Shown: positions 5,489 to 6,898 of the stretch, one piece after another
Layout: every line of letters begins with the position of its first letter
Position numbering within the stretch: position 1 is the first letter of the stretch
Assembly (NCBI GenBank): GCA_001769925.1
Contig: MEPT01000028.1
Coordinates: 14,444-21,341, forward strand
Reading direction: 5' to 3'
From: Bdellovibrionales bacterium RBG_16_40_8
GTDB taxonomy: Bacteria > Bdellovibrionota > Bdellovibrionia > Bdellovibrionales > UBA1609
DNA length: 6,898 nucleotides
The notes under the pieces: model-generated
The model's database searches: none
What the model was told of the DNA's origin: nothing
What the model saw: only the letters and a program-made list of their open reading frames with translations
Program-made: the position numbers and the translations under genes

Positions 5489-6663
5489 GCATCTTTTCAT
5501 TTCAGGGTGAGCTTTCGGCATCAAAATCTCTACTTAATCGGGCGTTAGTAGCAAAAAGTTACCAACCAGATTTGAAAATAATTGGCGATTCAGAGTGCGA
5601 CGATGTTCAGCTAATGCGCGTGGGACTAGCTGATCTTATTGCTGGGCGCAAAGTTGAGTGTGGCCATGCGGGTACGGTGCTACGTTTTCTTGCGCTGCGT
5701 GCCTCGCGTATACCAGGAGTTCATATACTAACCGGCAGTGAACGACTTTTCTCGCGCCCTCAGACAGAGCTTCTACCTATATTGGGTCAGCTTGGAGCAG
5801 AGGCTAAGCTTGAGCGAAATATTTTACGAATTAATTCTCAAGGTTGGCGACTAATTGTCGATGGCTTACAAATAAATGCTCAGCGTTCTAGTCAATTTGC
5901 ATCGGCAGTTATTCTTAATGCGTGGAAATTAAAATTCCCTTTACATTTTCATATGTCACGCAAAATGGTTTCGCAAGGATATTTACGTATGTCATTAGAG
6001 CTTGTCCGTAAACTTGGCATGCATATCGAAGATAATGGCAGCGAATTTTTTATTCCAGCTAATCAACAGATAATGTTGCGAAAATACGTTATTGAGCCTG
6101 ATTTAAGTTCAGCTTTTGCAGTTGCTGCTATGGCTGTTGTTGCGGGTTCGGCGCGAATACATAATTTTTTACCACACAGTTTACAGCCAGATTTCTTATT
6201 TATTCGAATTTTGCAAGACATGGGGGCTGATATAAAAATTTCTGATAATGAGTTACAGGTTATGAAAACTGAAAAACTAAATGGAATTAATATAAATCTT
6301 GAGAAATGCCCTGATCTTCTACCCATTTTAGGAGTTTTATGTGCATTAGCAAAAACACCTAGTCTAATTGAGGGTGTAGGTCATGCCCAATTTAAAGAAT
6401 CTGCACGAGTAGACAAAACTAAAGAACTTTTGCAAATTATGGGTGCAACCGTTGAGTCTCAAGAAAACTCATTGTACATAAAGCCAGGTAATAGTCGCTT
6501 GAACGCTGTCAATACCGTTTTTTTTGATGTTGATCAGGATCATCGTATGGTTATGGCAGCAACGGTGGCGAAATGGGCAGGTTATTTAATTCAGGTTGGT
6601 GACGTAAAAGCTGTAAGTAAAAGTTTTCCAGAATTTTTAAAAATTACCGGGGACATGCAATGA
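5485..6663 (+). CDS. aroA: 3-phosphoshikimate 1-carboxyvinyltransferase (EPSP synthase)
   Basis: Joins phosphoenolpyruvate to shikimate-3-phosphate, the sixth step of the shikimate pathway and the target of glyphosate. Counting from ATG 5485, 392 residues carry SASKSLLNRAL (11-21, catalytic Lys14), GHAGTVLRF (60-68), RSSQF (134-138), EPDLSSA (204-210), PDLLP with the catalytic Asp at 277, FKESARVDK (303-311, Glu305 and Arg308), DHRM (352-355) and VSKSFPEF (377-384, Lys379). All core catalytic residues appear present. The protein is about 30-35 residues shorter than the E. coli enzyme. In GHAGTVLRF, Phe68 stands where E. coli has Pro101 and His61 replaces Asn94. A TTG at 5476 would add only three residues. 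I chose ATG 5485 because it gives the same ATGA overlap with the upstream stop as the other junctions. Confidence 0.93.
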   Translation: MSIFSFQGELSASKSLLNRALVAKSYQPDLKIIGDSECDDVQLMRVGLADLIAGRKVECGHAGTVLRFLALRASRIPGVHILTGSERLFSRPQTELLPILGQLGAEAKLERNILRINSQGWRLIVDGLQINAQRSSQFASAVILNAWKLKFPLHFHMSRKMVSQGYLRMSLELVRKLGMHIEDNGSEFFIPANQQIMLRKYVIEPDLSSAFAVAAMAVVAGSARIHNFLPHSLQPDFLFIRILQDMGADIKISDNELQVMKTEKLNGININLEKCPDLLPILGVLCALAKTPSLIEGVGHAQFKESARVDKTKELLQIMGATVESQENSLYIKPGNSRLNAVNTVFFDVDQDHRMVMAATVAKWAGYLIQVGDVKAVSKSFPEFLKITGDMQ

Positions 6664-6898
6664 TTTATGTGGTGGTTGGTCATAGGGGTGTGGGTAAAAC
6701 TAGTTTTTTAAAGCGAGTAAAACACTATTTCTCGATTAATATGCAAACCTGTAGCGTTTTTGATTTAGACAGCGAAATTGAAAAGCGTGAAGAAAATTCT
6801 ATTGCAAATATTTTTGCCCTACTCGGCGAAGAGTATTTTCGTAGAAAAGAAAAAAATATTTTTTATCAGCTGATAAATGAGCAAGCCGAACATACAGG
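6660..6898 (+). CDS. aroK: Shikimate kinase, N-terminal part (runs off the right edge)
   Basis: Phosphorylates shikimate with ATP, supplying the substrate of AroA. The 79 visible codons begin MIYVVVGHRGVGKTSFLKRV, with the P-loop GHRGVGKT at residues 7-14. FDLDSEIEK (34-42) follows and corresponds to the family D-x-D segment that binds Mg and shikimate. Then come SIANIFALLGEEYFRRKE (47-64), matching the usual I..IF...GE..FR..E pattern, with Arg61 as the expected shikimate contact. The start overlaps the aroA stop as ATGA. The C-terminal lid and the end of the gene are outside the window, so a fusion to another domain cannot be excluded. Confidence 0.88.
   Translation, partial: MIYVVVGHRGVGKTSFLKRVKHYFSINMQTCSVFDLDSEIEKREENSIANIFALLGEEYFRRKEKNIFYQLINEQAEHT

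Overview
The window reads as ordinary chromosome of a moderately AT-rich Gram-negative bacterium. Evidence for this is a periplasmic dipeptide-binding protein with a Sec signal, a LexA-family repressor and a shikimate-pathway operon with tight 4-nt overlaps. The taxon cannot be fixed from this sequence. A proteobacterial or Bdellovibrionota-like lineage is only a weak guess.

Layout. At the left edge (1-403, minus strand) is the N-terminal winged-helix half of a LexA-family repressor, cut by the window end. Its gene begins with five tandem 12-bp units, each carrying an in-frame ATG. Upstream is a plausible promoter crossed by three GTGTAA elements spaced exactly 11 bp. A divergent intergenic region of about 310 bp (404-714) leads to a plus-strand pair. 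The first gene (715-1263) is a small heat-shock protein of the Hsp20/alpha-crystallin family. The second (1326-1733) encodes an unrecognised 135-residue protein with a short helix followed by a Gly/Tyr/Gln/Pro-rich stretch without Asp, Glu, Lys or Arg. A 10-bp hairpin lies between the two genes, and a textbook intrinsic terminator (1752-1779) closes the unit.

Between 1779 and about 2093, on the minus strand, lies the decayed C-terminal end of a beta-helix-type surface or secreted protein. It is broken by frameshifts and has lost its stop codon. The right-hand two thirds of the window is one plus-strand operon: ung (uracil-DNA glycosylase), dppA (dipeptide-binding protein), aroB, aroA and the start of aroK. 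Each of the four junctions is the same 4-nt start/stop overlap (GTGA or ATGA), so translational coupling is likely throughout. AroB, AroA and AroK are steps 2, 6 and 5 of chorismate synthesis. Why a DNA-repair glycosylase and an orphan peptide-binding protein are coupled to them is unexplained.

The best candidates for something new are the Hsp20 plus low-complexity protein pair, the repeat of start codons at the head of the LexA-like gene with its phased upstream elements, and the ung-dppA-aro coupling. Nothing in the window is clearly a defence or mobile system.
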